From an uncultured Chloroflexales bacterium (GTDB lineage Bacteria; Chloroflexota; Chloroflexia; Chloroflexales; Chloroflexaceae): a stretch of 64,000 bases of DNA. A program made the translations under genes and the position numbers. Under the pieces are notes generated by a model, which was given only the letters and a program-made list of their open reading frames with translations, ran no database searches and was not told the DNA's origin. The DNA is taken from contig CALGUG010000005.1 in assembly GCA_937902315.1 (NCBI GenBank), forward strand, positions 46,055 through 110,054. Reading direction: 5' to 3'. Position 1 is the first letter of the stretch. Every line of letters starts with the position of its first letter. Positions 8,959 through 19,700 of this stretch are shown here, in pieces.

Positions 8959-9127
8959 TGATCACCTATAGATCGCTCATTCGAAATCCGTTGGTATGAT
9001 GGCTTTTAGGGTGGCCTTTGGAATACAGCTAGCACCGTCATGGGATGAGCTGACCGTTTGTAGCCGTAGGCGGACGCGCTAGAAGCCTTCTTTTGGATAG
9101 AGACCATACGTTAGAGCTTGAAACTCA
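8959..9127. other. Gap between the two VWA-FHA genes holding a dispersed repeat
   Basis: 169 bases containing family A repeat copy 9060-9078 and its degenerate flank (GAAATCCGTTGGTATG near 8988). It may divide the locus into two transcription units or simply be a repeat inserted within an operon; I see no clear promoter or terminator. Confidence 0.5.
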
Positions 9128-11329
9128 TCACGTGCCCTTGGGCTTATTTACGAAAGAACAGGTCAGGATCGTGTGTGGCCCTAGGTGTATCGGTGTGTGC
9201 TCGTTGACATGCATGGCTTGATTTGGGCTTAGTTTCTGTCCGTTGATAAAGGTTCCATTTGAGCTACCGAGATCTGTGATCATAAAGCGGTTATTGGGTG
9301 CTAGTTCGACCTTGATATGAGGGCGCGAGAGCGCACTGTCTCCGGTGATGATGAGATCTGCTCTGGCGCGACCGATCTTGGCGGGCAGATCCATTACGCG
9401 TTCGCCTACTTGCGAGCGATCAGGCGTTCTGGTGATACGAACGCACACTTGACGTGGTGCGGGGGTGTTTACTGAGATCGGGTTGGGTTGGTAGACTGGA
9501 TGTTGCGGCGCCACCGCAGGCATGGTGCTATCGTCGTGCTGGCTTGTGCCTTCGGTATAGGGCGCTGGAATGCGGCGGGAGGGTTTGTTACGCACCTTGA
9601 TGAAGGCGATGACCGCCACTGCGATCAAGGCGAGCAGATAGACGCCCAGCGCGATCGGGCTGACCAGCGCGCTGCCGATGCGCGCCATGAGGCTGGGCGG
9701 CGGCGGCGGGGTGACGACGCGCTGTGTGCTTTGAATGATTTCGCGCCCGTTGTCGTTGAGCGTTAGGGTCACAAGATAGGTGCGCGCTTCTCCTTCGAGC
9801 CAGGCGTTTGGCATAGGGATCTGAAGTTTTGAGCTTTGCAGCGCGATCGGGTTGATGGTGGCGACCACCTCGCGGGTGTTGCTATCTTCGATCTTGCCAC
9901 TGACGAGCAGGGCGTTGTTGGTTTTGCCATAAACCTTCAGATCGATATCGACCGTGTTGTTTTGCCAATCTGGGCTGATATTTTCGATGCTATAGCCTAA
10001 CTCTGGCTCAAACACGAATTTATGAGTGTAGAGCACCTCGCTCTTCTGCTCGGTACGGATCATCTGACCGCTGCGGTCTTTTGCTTTGACCCAGAACCAA
10101 TATTCTTTGTTGGGCTTTAGCTCGCTGGTCGGAAAATCAAAATGGGTGACCGGACTGAGATTCTCGAGCGTGATGGGATGATCTACTTGAGAGCCGCTGT
10201 TTTCGCCGTTCCAAACCTCAATCGTTACTTGGCTTAGATTGATGATATTGCTGATGTTAAGCGCGACCGAATACTTGTCCTCTTCGGCGACATAGGTGGG
10301 CGATATACTAAAGACGGGGCGTTCAGCAAAGTCTTGAGGCGATACAAAATCACCGGTGCCGCTTATGCTGGTCTGTTCGTCGAGTTTGAGGCGCAGGAGA
10401 AAACTATTTGAGCCTTGGCTTGGGTAAACGTTCGCTCGCGCTACCCACTGACTGTTGAGCACATCCATAATGTAGCCGAAGCGCTCTTCCATGGCGGCTA
10501 GATCGCCTTTCGCAAAGATCGCGTTGGTTCGTCGCGAGATCTCTGCGAGATCTGTTTCGTTGATGTTGCCGCAATCGGTACTAGCTTTACATAACCCGAT
10601 GGTATAGATCGGTATTTGGGTGCTGGGATCTTCGGTCGCTTTGGTGATGATGCCATCTTTCTGATAATTCGACCTGCAGGTGGCTCCACCCGCTTCCCGA
10701 TCTTTGCCATCGGTGAACAGAATGACCGCTCGGCGCATGCTCGAATCTACTACGCTGCCGTTGATTTCGCTCAGCGCTCTATCGGCGGCATCGTAGAGAC
10801 ATGTATCGCCTGTGTTCGATGGCAGGGTCTTAATGCTGTCGATCGCGGTTTTCAGCGTTTCGAGAGCATTCGACTGCTTGCGGTATTCGCTGCGCAGATC
10901 AACCTCGTTGTGAAAGGCATAGATCGCGATCTCGGCTTGGGGCGGTGCAGCTTCAATGGCTTTTTTGGCAGCCTCACGCACTTGCTCGATGCGACTGTTC
11001 ATACTGCCGCTAGCATCGATCACCATGGCGATTCGAATGGGGGTGCTTGGCTCGCTGATGACGGCGCTCACCGGCGAGCTGCCATTGCCCGTCAATTGAA
11101 TCTCGCCCTCGCCGGGCAGCCTTACTCCATCGCTCTTTTTTAAAATCGGCGTTCCATCGGGATGTTTTAAGCTGAAGAAGATGTCCAAAGCCATATGGTC
11201 GCTCTCGACTTTGGGCGAGATATGCACGACCGATATTTGTGCCTGTTGGCTTTGGGCTTGGCTTACTGGAGCGAGCAGATAGCTCAAAAGCACCAGATTG
11301 AGAACTGAAAGCAGCAGTAATCTCTTCAT
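9128..11329 (-). CDS. VWA-FHA membrane protein with intact MIDAS
   Basis: A 733-residue protein: signal peptide (1-25, ending SQAQS), VWA domain (about 97-310) with a complete MIDAS start DASGS (105-109) and the later motif FTDGKD, a long Ig-like beta region (310-560), a membrane helix (about 570-592, IALGVYLLALIAVAVIAFI) and a C-terminal FHA domain (KIGRARADLIITGDSALSRPHI, with SSNGTFING). The VWA part would face the cell envelope and could bind a partner through a metal ion, while the FHA part reads phosphothreonine in the cytoplasm. It starts 15 bases after the stop of the EspG-like gene, so it belongs to the ATPase operon. VWA-FHA combinations are not standard components of ESX or Ess systems as I know them. 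Confidence 0.88.
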   Translation of the reverse strand: MKRLLLLSVLNLVLLSYLLAPVSQAQSQQAQISVVHISPKVESDHMALDIFFSLKHPDGTPILKKSDGVRLPGEGEIQLTGNGSSPVSAVISEPSTPIRIAMVIDASGSMNSRIEQVREAAKKAIEAAPPQAEIAIYAFHNEVDLRSEYRKQSNALETLKTAIDSIKTLPSNTGDTCLYDAADRALSEINGSVVDSSMRRAVILFTDGKDREAGGATCRSNYQKDGIITKATEDPSTQIPIYTIGLCKASTDCGNINETDLAEISRRTNAIFAKGDLAAMEERFGYIMDVLNSQWVARANVYPSQGSNSFLLRLKLDEQTSISGTGDFVSPQDFAERPVFSISPTYVAEEDKYSVALNISNIINLSQVTIEVWNGENSGSQVDHPITLENLSPVTHFDFPTSELKPNKEYWFWVKAKDRSGQMIRTEQKSEVLYTHKFVFEPELGYSIENISPDWQNNTVDIDLKVYGKTNNALLVSGKIEDSNTREVVATINPIALQSSKLQIPMPNAWLEGEARTYLVTLTLNDNGREIIQSTQRVVTPPPPPSLMARIGSALVSPIALGVYLLALIAVAVIAFIKVRNKPSRRIPAPYTEGTSQHDDSTMPAVAPQHPVYQPNPISVNTPAPRQVCVRITRTPDRSQVGERVMDLPAKIGRARADLIITGDSALSRPHIKVELAPNNRFMITDLGSSNGTFINGQKLSPNQAMHVNEHTPIHLGPHTILTCSFVNKPKGT

Positions 11330-11344
11330 AAAGATGCCTTGCGA

Positions 11345-12148
11345 CTATTGCGATGTATTCGGGACGGACTTTAGTTCTTGGAAAAGTTGTTTCAGTAAGG
11401 CATTAAATTCCGAGCGTCCTACACTTGTGATCTGCAGATGTGGTTCACCAGCAGGATATTGTGAGATGGTCCAAGCGAGTTCTGGACCTTGTACGATTAG
11501 AGGATTTCGAGCATCAATGATTGTCTCGTCTTGACAGCGAAGTAGCGCAATGTTGCCGCTGAACTGAGCTTGTTGGAGACTCTGAAGCAAGCTTTCAGTC
11601 TGTGTGACCTTGAGACCTGCTGTCTGGAATACACTGAGCGCTTTGCTCATTTGCCCTTTCTCTACCGCATCCTCAGCTTCGAGAAAGGCATCTTGATGCA
11701 TACTTATCGAGATTTGGCTTGTTTGTGAACTTGTTACAGGGAAAATTGTGAGGAGACGTTCGAATAGGGCATCAAGATTTGCCAATGTCTCTAGACGGTG
11801 TTTTCCTTCTGCAGGGAAGGTCTGTTCGACGACAAACTCATCAATGACATAGTGAACAAAGAGTTGCGAACCGAGCTCGCTCTCGCGGCGGCTGATGATT
11901 GCGATTTCAGGGCGGGTTACAACACGGGCGATTAAGACTAGCAGCTCTGGCATAGTAAGAGTGCCATCGGCCTGTACGCGAACAAGACCCCTATCTTGAA
12001 GTTCTTGATGTCCTTGTTCGAGCTTGGAACGATGCTCATCGGGATTTTCAGGAATAAGCGTTTCGGTATCGATCCCTACTACGCTTGAGACTTGCATCAT
12101 ATTGAGCAGGACCAAGAATTCGTTACGACTTAGAATGATTTCAGCCAT
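11345..12148 (-). CDS. Putative EspG-like chaperone of the secretion locus
   Basis: A 267-residue soluble protein without signal peptide or membrane helix. The N-terminal part (LSRNEFLVLLNMMQV ... ELQDRGLVRVQADGTLTMPELLVLIARVVTRPE) resembles the opening of ESX secretion-associated EspG proteins, which are cytosolic chaperones binding WXG/PE-PPE-type substrates: a helix, an RGL turn, a strand with DG, then a helix ending RPE. This is a pattern resemblance, not a proven homology. Two ATG codons are adjacent (12151 and 12148). The second is chosen because AGGAG then lies six bases upstream. It sits directly after the large WXG100 protein, which would be its natural client. Base composition looks lower in GC than in the ATPase gene. 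Confidence 0.55.
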   Translation of the reverse strand: MAEIILSRNEFLVLLNMMQVSSVVGIDTETLIPENPDEHRSKLEQGHQELQDRGLVRVQADGTLTMPELLVLIARVVTRPEIAIISRRESELGSQLFVHYVIDEFVVEQTFPAEGKHRLETLANLDALFERLLTIFPVTSSQTSQISISMHQDAFLEAEDAVEKGQMSKALSVFQTAGLKVTQTESLLQSLQQAQFSGNIALLRCQDETIIDARNPLIVQGPELAWTISQYPAGEPHLQITSVGRSEFNALLKQLFQELKSVPNTSQ

Positions 12149-12171
12149 CATGCACTCCTTACGATTTGGCT

Positions 12172-13122
12172 TTATTCAGCGCCGCCAGTTTTAGCTTTAC
12201 CAAACGATAATCCGATAGAGGCAAAAGGTAGTTTGACTTCAACGCCTTGTTTCCCGAAGGAAAAGCCAAACTCTGCCTTAATACCCACCTCGCCTTTTAG
12301 ACCTACGTTTGCCCCAGCAATATTGACGCCGACCTCTCTAGTAACGGAGACGAGTTTTCCTCCGATTTTTGCCCCTATGTTGCCATCATGCACACCAATA
12401 AAGCCTTCGAGACTGAGTGCTTCTATAGAATCATTCTTTGTTATGCCAAGATCGCTGTTCCCAATGACGTCTTCTCGTGTAACCTGAAAGGCTGTGACTG
12501 ATCCAGAGAGACCAATATCGCCATCTTCTATCCCTGCATTTGCTTCATAGCTGCCGAACGAGCCTTTTAATTCACCATTGATAGGTATAGGTCCTATCTG
12601 ATTACTGCTCTTGTCAAAGCTTTCTGATGCGATCTCACCTTTGAGAAGGCCATATTTGAACCCGAAGGTTGGTTTGGTTTCACCGATGTTTGTCTCGTGT
12701 AGCCATTTGAGCTCGCCTGTTATTTCACCGCTTTGATTTGTCTTATTGGAGGCATCAGCTGCATTATCGGTTTGACTATTGTTAGAAGGATGCGGCTCGT
12801 TTTGTTGAGAGTCATTGCCCGAACCTTTGAAGGGGCGAGCGGCCTCCTCCTCCGCCGCCAGAAGGATCTGTTTGATCTCTTTGGTGGTGGAGCTTGCCGT
12901 CTCTAGCGCCAGAATCAAGCGCTGCATAGCCGGTTGTACTACGGTATTCATCTCGTTGCTAAAAGCTTGCGAGCCTGCTCCCATCCAGCCGCCGTTTTGA
13001 AGTGCTTGAGCGTCGCGCAAAATGCGTTGTTGCATTTGGGCTGCCTCTTGCGCCTTGCGCGCGAAGCGATTCGCGATATCGTCAAGTTGGTCGTAACGCG
13101 CTTGTACGACGTTGTTGCTCAT
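12172..13122 (-). CDS. WXG100 protein with long C-terminal domain, candidate secreted effector
   Basis: A 316-residue protein. Residues 1-100 are a classic WXG100 helical hairpin with the turn GGWMGAGSQAF (Trp46-Met-Gly48). A polar linker rich in Asn/Ser/Gln (100-145) joins it to a glycine-rich, beta-strand-rich C-terminal domain (150-316) with repeated short motifs (LKGSFGSYEANAG, GFIGVHDGNIGAKIGG, LKGEVGIKAEFGFSFG). I do not recognise a catalytic motif there. WXG-type heads fused to other domains are known as type VII substrates, so export is the simplest reading; a structural surface protein is equally possible. The start codon overlaps the upstream stop (ATGA). Its GC content looks lower than that of its neighbours. 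Confidence 0.8.
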   Translation of the reverse strand: MSNNVVQARYDQLDDIANRFARKAQEAAQMQQRILRDAQALQNGGWMGAGSQAFSNEMNTVVQPAMQRLILALETASSTTKEIKQILLAAEEEAARPFKGSGNDSQQNEPHPSNNSQTDNAADASNKTNQSGEITGELKWLHETNIGETKPTFGFKYGLLKGEIASESFDKSSNQIGPIPINGELKGSFGSYEANAGIEDGDIGLSGSVTAFQVTREDVIGNSDLGITKNDSIEALSLEGFIGVHDGNIGAKIGGKLVSVTREVGVNIAGANVGLKGEVGIKAEFGFSFGKQGVEVKLPFASIGLSFGKAKTGGAE

Positions 13123-13754
13123 GCCGATGTCTCCTTAGGTCGAATGATGAACTTTAGAGCAAGTTGACTGCGTTCTAACAGGATCACATCACCGTTTTGG
13201 AGCGGGTGAAAATCTTTGACTTCTGTGATCGTTCCTTGGCTATCGCGTACACTGAGTGGATTGCTTGAGAGCTGTTCGACATAGTAGCCATTGGCCCGTT
13301 CGACGATCTGGGCGTGGCGGCGCGATACTCGTAAGCCTCCTAAGGCCGAGAGGTTGACCGCCAACTGATCGTTGTTTTGGTTGCTATCGGGGCGACCGAT
13401 CAGGGCGGGCAACCAGTTCAGCTTGAAGAGCTTGCCGCTCGTCTGTTCGCGCAGATAGAGATGGGCGCTAGGCGGCTGGGTATTGTTCGGAAGAGGCGGG
13501 CTATGTTCGACCAATACAAGCTGTTCGCCGCCGCGCAGCTGGTTTTGCAAACTATCGTCTGCTAGCTCTTGACCGTCGGCTTTTTTGATGATGCGATAGC
13601 TTGCAGGGTCGTCACCCAGATATTCAAGCTCGCTGAACTCATCTAAAATAGCTGCTACAAAATCGATAGGTTTGAGCGATGCCAGCGCTTGGGCGCGCTG
13701 TTTTTTCTGTTCAAAGATGTCGATAAATACTTCGAGACGCGCCTGTGTTGTCAT
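13119..13754 (-). CDS. YukD/EsaB-like ubiquitin-fold protein fused to an FHA domain
   Basis: A 211-residue cytoplasmic protein. Residues 5-88 have the strand-helix-strand pattern of the small ubiquitin-like proteins of type VII systems (ARLEVFIDIF..., helix around FVAAILDEFSEL, YRIIKKADGQELADD, LRGGEQLVLVE). Residues 105-205 are an FHA domain (LPALIGRPDSN ... VSRRHAQIVERANGYYVEQL). Firmicute EsaB/YukD are single ubiquitin-like domains and EssC carries FHA domains at its own N-terminus. Here the ATPase lacks FHA domains, so this fusion may supply that module in trans. Four-base overlaps at both ends (with the ATPase stop and the WXG100 start) show tight coupling. Confidence 0.8.
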   Translation of the reverse strand: MTTQARLEVFIDIFEQKKQRAQALASLKPIDFVAAILDEFSELEYLGDDPASYRIIKKADGQELADDSLQNQLRGGEQLVLVEHSPPLPNNTQPPSAHLYLREQTSGKLFKLNWLPALIGRPDSNQNNDQLAVNLSALGGLRVSRRHAQIVERANGYYVEQLSSNPLSVRDSQGTITEVKDFHPLQNGDVILLERSQLALKFIIRPKETSA

Positions 13755-16700
13755 AAGCTGTTTATTCCTTCTAAGCCAAACAGGAAATCATCATCGCCCC
13801 AGTCCTTCACTTGATCCTGAATCATCGTTCTATCAAAACCCAAGGCTATCTGAGAGGCGATATAGCTCTCTTTGAGTAGCTCACTGAGCGTGGCTGGGTT
13901 ATGCCAATCGCTGCTTTCAAGGACGACAAAACGTTGGAGGATCAGTGGACGATCGCCATTATGCTGGTTGAGATACTTGATTTCGCTGAGCATATACTTA
14001 CGCAGTGCTTGCTGGATGTTCAGAATGCGCTGGTATTCGGGTGAGTTGGGCGCTGGCCCGCTTGGACTGCTAACGCTTTGTTCTGTCTGGGCACTCCAAG
14101 CGGCTCGCTCGCTGTAGAGCTGGCAGATCTTATCGACCCAGTTGTCGAGCGCATCGCTGCGTTGGAAGTCGCTGATCTCAACCGGATAGTGTGTTTGATC
14201 GGGGCGATGGAATGGGCTGCCAACCTGAACCATACTGGTCTGGCCCGATTTAGCGATATAACCGCGCCCCAAGATGAGTTCTTTGTCGCGCACGCCTGCG
14301 GGAGTGCGCATGACGCGCAGGGCCTCGATCGCGCTGGCGGTGCGCAGGCCCAAGCCGTAGTTAGAGGCCATAATTCGGCGCTTCAGGTCGCTACTGTTGC
14401 CTTCGGGGCTGCTAGCGGCTATAACGTGGAAGCCATCGCGGCCATAGCGACGCACCAGCATCGTGAGTGTATCGCTCAGATCGTGCATGCGCTGGATCTC
14501 TTCGCTGAAGTCATCGAAATCGTCGATGATCATAAAGAGCTCGCGCTGGCTCTGCTCGGCGAGTTTGCTAACTTCGGCTTGCAACTGCGGCAATAGCGCT
14601 TCGAGCTCAGCGATCTCGTTGATGACCGCAAGCGTATGGGGTAGCTTTTTCAGGCTGTGGTAGCCGCCGTACTCAACGAAGCGGCGCTGCAGATCGACCA
14701 GAATGAAGGCAGCGTTGCTTGGTTCGTAGCGCTGTGCGAGCGCGAAAACCATGTTGTAGAGCGCGGTCGTTTTGCCCGAAAGCGGCGGCCCCACGATCAT
14801 AAAGTGCGGCCCAGAGCGTTGCAGGTCGATTTCTGCCACCTCGAGATCGCCGCCTTGCCCAACTACGATCTGGGCGCTGCGACCGCTATTGCTTTGGCGC
14901 GCCAGCATCTCTTCGAGGCTAACCAGTTGCGGCAAAACCCGGATCGGCGTCGGTAGGCTGCGCAGCTTGAGGCTTTGTGCGTGGAGCGCCATCGCGCTGC
15001 CGAGCTGGCGCAGCTCTTCGGCTTCGGGGCGCTGCGGGCGCCCTTCTTCGTCTAGCACACCGACCGGTAGGGCCGCTTGGAAGGCCAGCGGACGCCGATC
15101 TTTGCGGATATAGCCGCGTCCGGGCAGGTCGTCGAGTTCGGCTGCGCCGCGCCCAACGATATCGAGATAGGCATCGGTATTGGATTGTTTAAAGGTGATA
15201 CGTTCGCCGAACATGCTCAGGAAGCGGCTCGGCAGATGGCTGTGGAGGTTGGTCGCCAGCACTAGCGCTATGCCGACGCTCAGCGAGCGGCGCGTCAGCG
15301 GCATCAACATCGCTTCGACCAAAACATCGTAGTTCTCCATCAGGGCGATGAAGTTATCGATACAGAGCACAATCGCTGGCAGAGTGCGTTGTGGATTGCG
15401 GCTGTTGTATTCGAACAGGTTGCTGCAATCGGCATCGCTTAGCAGTTGTTGGCGCTCTTCGACCACGTTCTGAAGATGATCGAGCAGACGTTGGAGCCGT
15501 TCGCTGAAGTTCTCTTCGTCTGCCGAGATGATCGCGCCCATATGCGGCAGGGCTTCGAAGCTGCGGAAGCTCTGGCCTCCCATATCGAGAATGTAGAACT
15601 GGACCTCATCGGGGCGATGGCTGGCGGCTAGGTCGGTGATGATGGTGCGGATCAGACTGGTTTTGCCCATGCCCGCGTCGCCGAAGATGGCCAGATGGCT
15701 GCGAGTCAGATCGAACTGCAACGGATCTTGGCGGGCCTCGGCTGGGTCGTCGACGATGCCGACGCGCGGGCGCAGGGCTTGATTCTGCCAATCGATGCCG
15801 GGCCAGAGTTGGGCGCTATCGTTATTGACCCAATCGCTGACGACTTCGTTCAGACTCTTGCGCGCTGTTTGCTTGCCATCGTTGATGGGCGTCTCGAGCG
15901 AGAGGCTGTTAGGCAGGAAGGCTGGCCAGGGTCGGGGAGCCGGTTTGCCTGCGATCTCGGAGGTGATTTTGACCACCATATCGAAGAAGCGCGGCGACTC
16001 GCCATCGGCGGCGCTGGCATGCTCGGGTAGATCGGGCCAGAGTACACCTGCTGCGCGCGTATCGCTCTGGTCTTCGCCGCTGTAGGCGACTTGGATCAGC
16101 TCCAGGTTCTCGTTACCTGCCTGCAGATAACCGCGCCCGGCGATGCTCGGGAGTTGAGCTGCATCGGGGCGTCGCAAGAGTTCGCGACTGGTATCGGCCT
16201 GTTCGACCCACAAGCAGAGCCGCAACTTGATATTGGCTCGCATCTGATCGGTCACACCCTTGGGCTGCTGAGAAGCCAAGATCAGGTTGATGCCTTGGGC
16301 ACGGCCTACGCGCGTGATGCTTTCCAACTCGCGCAAATACTCCTCGTTATCCGAGATCATCTCGGCGTATTCGTCGATGATGATGAAGAGGTGTGGATAG
16401 GGCTGGTGCCTGAGATGCAGACCTTTTTGGCGATACTCGACAATGTCTTTGGTGCCTGTCGAGGCATTCAGCGCTTGGCGACGCCTGATCTCGGCATTGA
16501 TGGCCGTGAACATACGCTCGACCGCCGCTTTGTTCAGGTTGGTCACGATATCGACGCAGTGCGGCAGCTTGGCGAAAGGTGTGAAGGCACCACCACCTTT
16601 GTAGTCGACCAGCACAAAGTTGAGGATATCGGGCGAGTAGTTCAGCGCTAAGCCGACGATTAAGGTCATCAGCAGTTCTGACTTACCTGAGCCGGTGCCG

Positions 16701-19700
16701 CCCGCTACCATACCGTGCACACCGTCTTCTTTGGCCTCTAGCTTGAGAATGCGAATCTTGTTGCCTGATGTGATACCCAAGGGCGCGCGCAGCCAGTTGG
16801 CATGTTCGGCGCTGGCGTTTTCCTCCCAGCGCTCGCGCACTTTGCGGCTCAACTCATCTAAGAAGAGCTGTGGCTCTTTGCTGATCTGGAAGATCTCGGC
16901 GATTAGATCGCGGAAGGACGACTTCGTGGGCAGCGCGGCGATCTTGAAGGGCTGCGGATAGGACCGTTGCGAAGCTTTGAGCGCCTCTTGCATCTTCTCG
17001 CCCGCCAAGCGGATCTGATGAATCTCACTGCTGACCCGCTTTTGTTGATCTTCGTCGCTAACCTGCTCCTGTGGCTTCTCGTTGTTGACCTGCTTCTGTT
17101 GATCGACTGATCCGGGCGGCAGCGCGACTTGGAAGGCGAGCGCCATACGCCCGACGCGTGTGTAGCCACGTCCGCTGACCTCTTCGGCCTCGTTGACTTG
17201 TGTACCCACGATGCTGCTGTACTCTTCGGAATCGGCTAGCCGCAGGGCGTAGCGCTCGGTGAACAGGCTATAGAGCTTGCTGCTAAGCACGTTCAGACGG
17301 TTGGCCGTAATGATCACATGCAGGCCGTAAGCACGTCCTTGGCGCGCCAACGAGACGAACATCACCAGAGGGTTGGTCTCATCTTCGGCTTGCTTGCCGC
17401 TGCCGAAGCTTTCGATAAACTCGGCGATATTGTCGATCGCGACCAGAATCGCAGGTAGATGCTTATCGGGATGGGTCGCGTTGTATTCGTAGAGGGTGGA
17501 GACACTCGCATGACTGAACAGACTCTTGCGCTTATTGAGCTCTTCGTTCAGTTCGCGCCAGAGCTGCTGAATGCGCTCTTCGTAGCCACGCTCGTCGGGC
17601 ATAATGATCGTGCCAACGTGCGGCAGCGCTTCGAGGACTTCGAGATTGCGCCCACCAAGATCCAAGATATGGGCGTGAAATTCGCTCGGGCTATGGGTGG
17701 CTGCCAAACTGAGCACCAGCGAGCGTAGCAGAGTAGTTTTGCCCCAGCCGGAGGCTCCGAACACTACGGCGTGCCCGCGCGTGAAGTCGATGATCAGTGG
17801 CAGTTGCTGGGCGTTGTAGGGGTCGTCGATCAAGCCGACCACGGCGCGCATGGCCTGCTGCTTCCAATCGATCCCGTGCCATTTGCCTTTGCCCTCTTGC
17901 CACTCTTGAATGAAGGGGTTGAGCGCTAGCCATCGGCTGTGGCCGAGGGTGATAGCTGCCTGCGAAGCTTGCGTGAGATAACGCTGGCGTAGTGGTGTGC
18001 TAAAGGTGATGGCGCTGTCAAGGAAGGGCGGCCAAGGTGTGCTGGGGCGTTGCGAAGCTAAGAGCTCTTTGGCTAGATCCACGACTACGTTGTAGAACTT
18101 CGGCTTTTCGCCGTTCTCTAGCTGCGGCGCGTATTGATACTCTTCGCCGATATAGGCCATCTGCAACAGCTCGATCTGTTCGTTGCCGACTTGCAAATAG
18201 CCGCGGCCGGGGATGCTCGGCAGGTAGGCCGCATCGGGGCGGCGTAACATTTCGCGGCTGGTCTCGACGCCCTCGACTCGCAGACAGATACGCAGCTTGA
18301 TATTGGCCCGCATCTGGTCAGAGACGCCGGTTGGGCGCTGCGAAGCCAGCAGCAGGTGAACGCCTTGGGCGCGTCCTACTCGTGTAATGCTGTCGAGCTC
18401 GGCCCCGAATTCGGGGTTTTCGCTGATCATCTCGGCGTATTCGTCGATGATGATGAAGAGGTGTGGGTAGGGTTCGCGGCTAAGGTGCAGCCCTTTTTGG
18501 CGGTACTCGACGATATCTTTGGTACCCGTCGCGGCGTTGAGCGCTTGACGGCGGCGCATCTCGGCGTTAATAGCCGTGAACATACGCTTAACACCCGCCT
18601 TGTTGAGGTTGGTGATCGTCTCGACGCAGTGTGGCAGATCTTTGAATGGGGCGAAGGCGCCGCCACCTTTGAAGTCGACCAGCAAGAAGTTGAGGATGCT
18701 TGGATCGTACTTGATCGCCATACTGACGATCAAGCTCATCAGTACTTCCGACTTACCAGCACCAGTTCCTCCTGCGATCATGCCGTGTACGCCATCTTCT
18801 TTGGCTTCGAACATCAGCGTGCGTGGGCGATTGCCTGAAGCGATCGCGATCGGTGCGCGTAGCCAAGCGGCCTTCTCTACTGTTTTGCTGGCGGCCCACT
18901 CAGCCTGCATCTTCTCTTTCAGATTGGGCAAGAACTTCTCGTCGAGCGCAAGCCCATATTCTTCGGCCAGCATGTGTCTGAAGAGAACTGTGGTTGGCAG
19001 GGCATCGACACGCAACGGCAGCTTGTACTGATTGGGGTTTTGAGCGATCACACCGTGCATGCGCTTGGCAAGCGCTTCAAGTTCGCGCAACTCGCTGAAG
19101 TTTGCGTCGTTTTGAGGCTTCTCAAAAGGTTGAGCGACTTGGAAGCTAAGCGCTTGCTGGCCGACACGGGTGTAGCCGCGCCCGCTGATATCGCCTAGTT
19201 CGTTGACGCCCACGCCCAAAATGCCTCGGTATTCGCCCGGATCGACCAGCCGCAGGGTGTAGCGCTCTGAGAAGATATTGAAGATCTGGTTGGAGAGATT
19301 GCCTAACTGCGCCATGCTCAAAACGATATGGACGCCGTAGGGGTTCGATTGACGTGCCAGAGCGGTGAACTGCTCTAAGATGGTCGCTACATCGCCGCCA
19401 CTATTGCCGCCGAACAGATCGATGAATTCGCCGAAGTTGTCGATCGCTAGAACAATGGCTGGCAGTAGCTTGCTGGGATAGCGTCGGTTGTAGTCGTAGA
19501 GATCGTTGACACCCGCCTCGCTGAAGACCTTTTTGCGCGTCTCGATCATCTCTTCGATCTCGCGCAAGATCTGGCTGATGCGCTCTTGATAGCCCTCTTC
19601 TTCAGGGGTTACGACCACGCCGACGTGGGGCAGCTTGTCGAGCACACTTAAATTGCGCCCACCTAGATCGAAGATATAGGCGTGGAAGGTGTTGGGCGAA

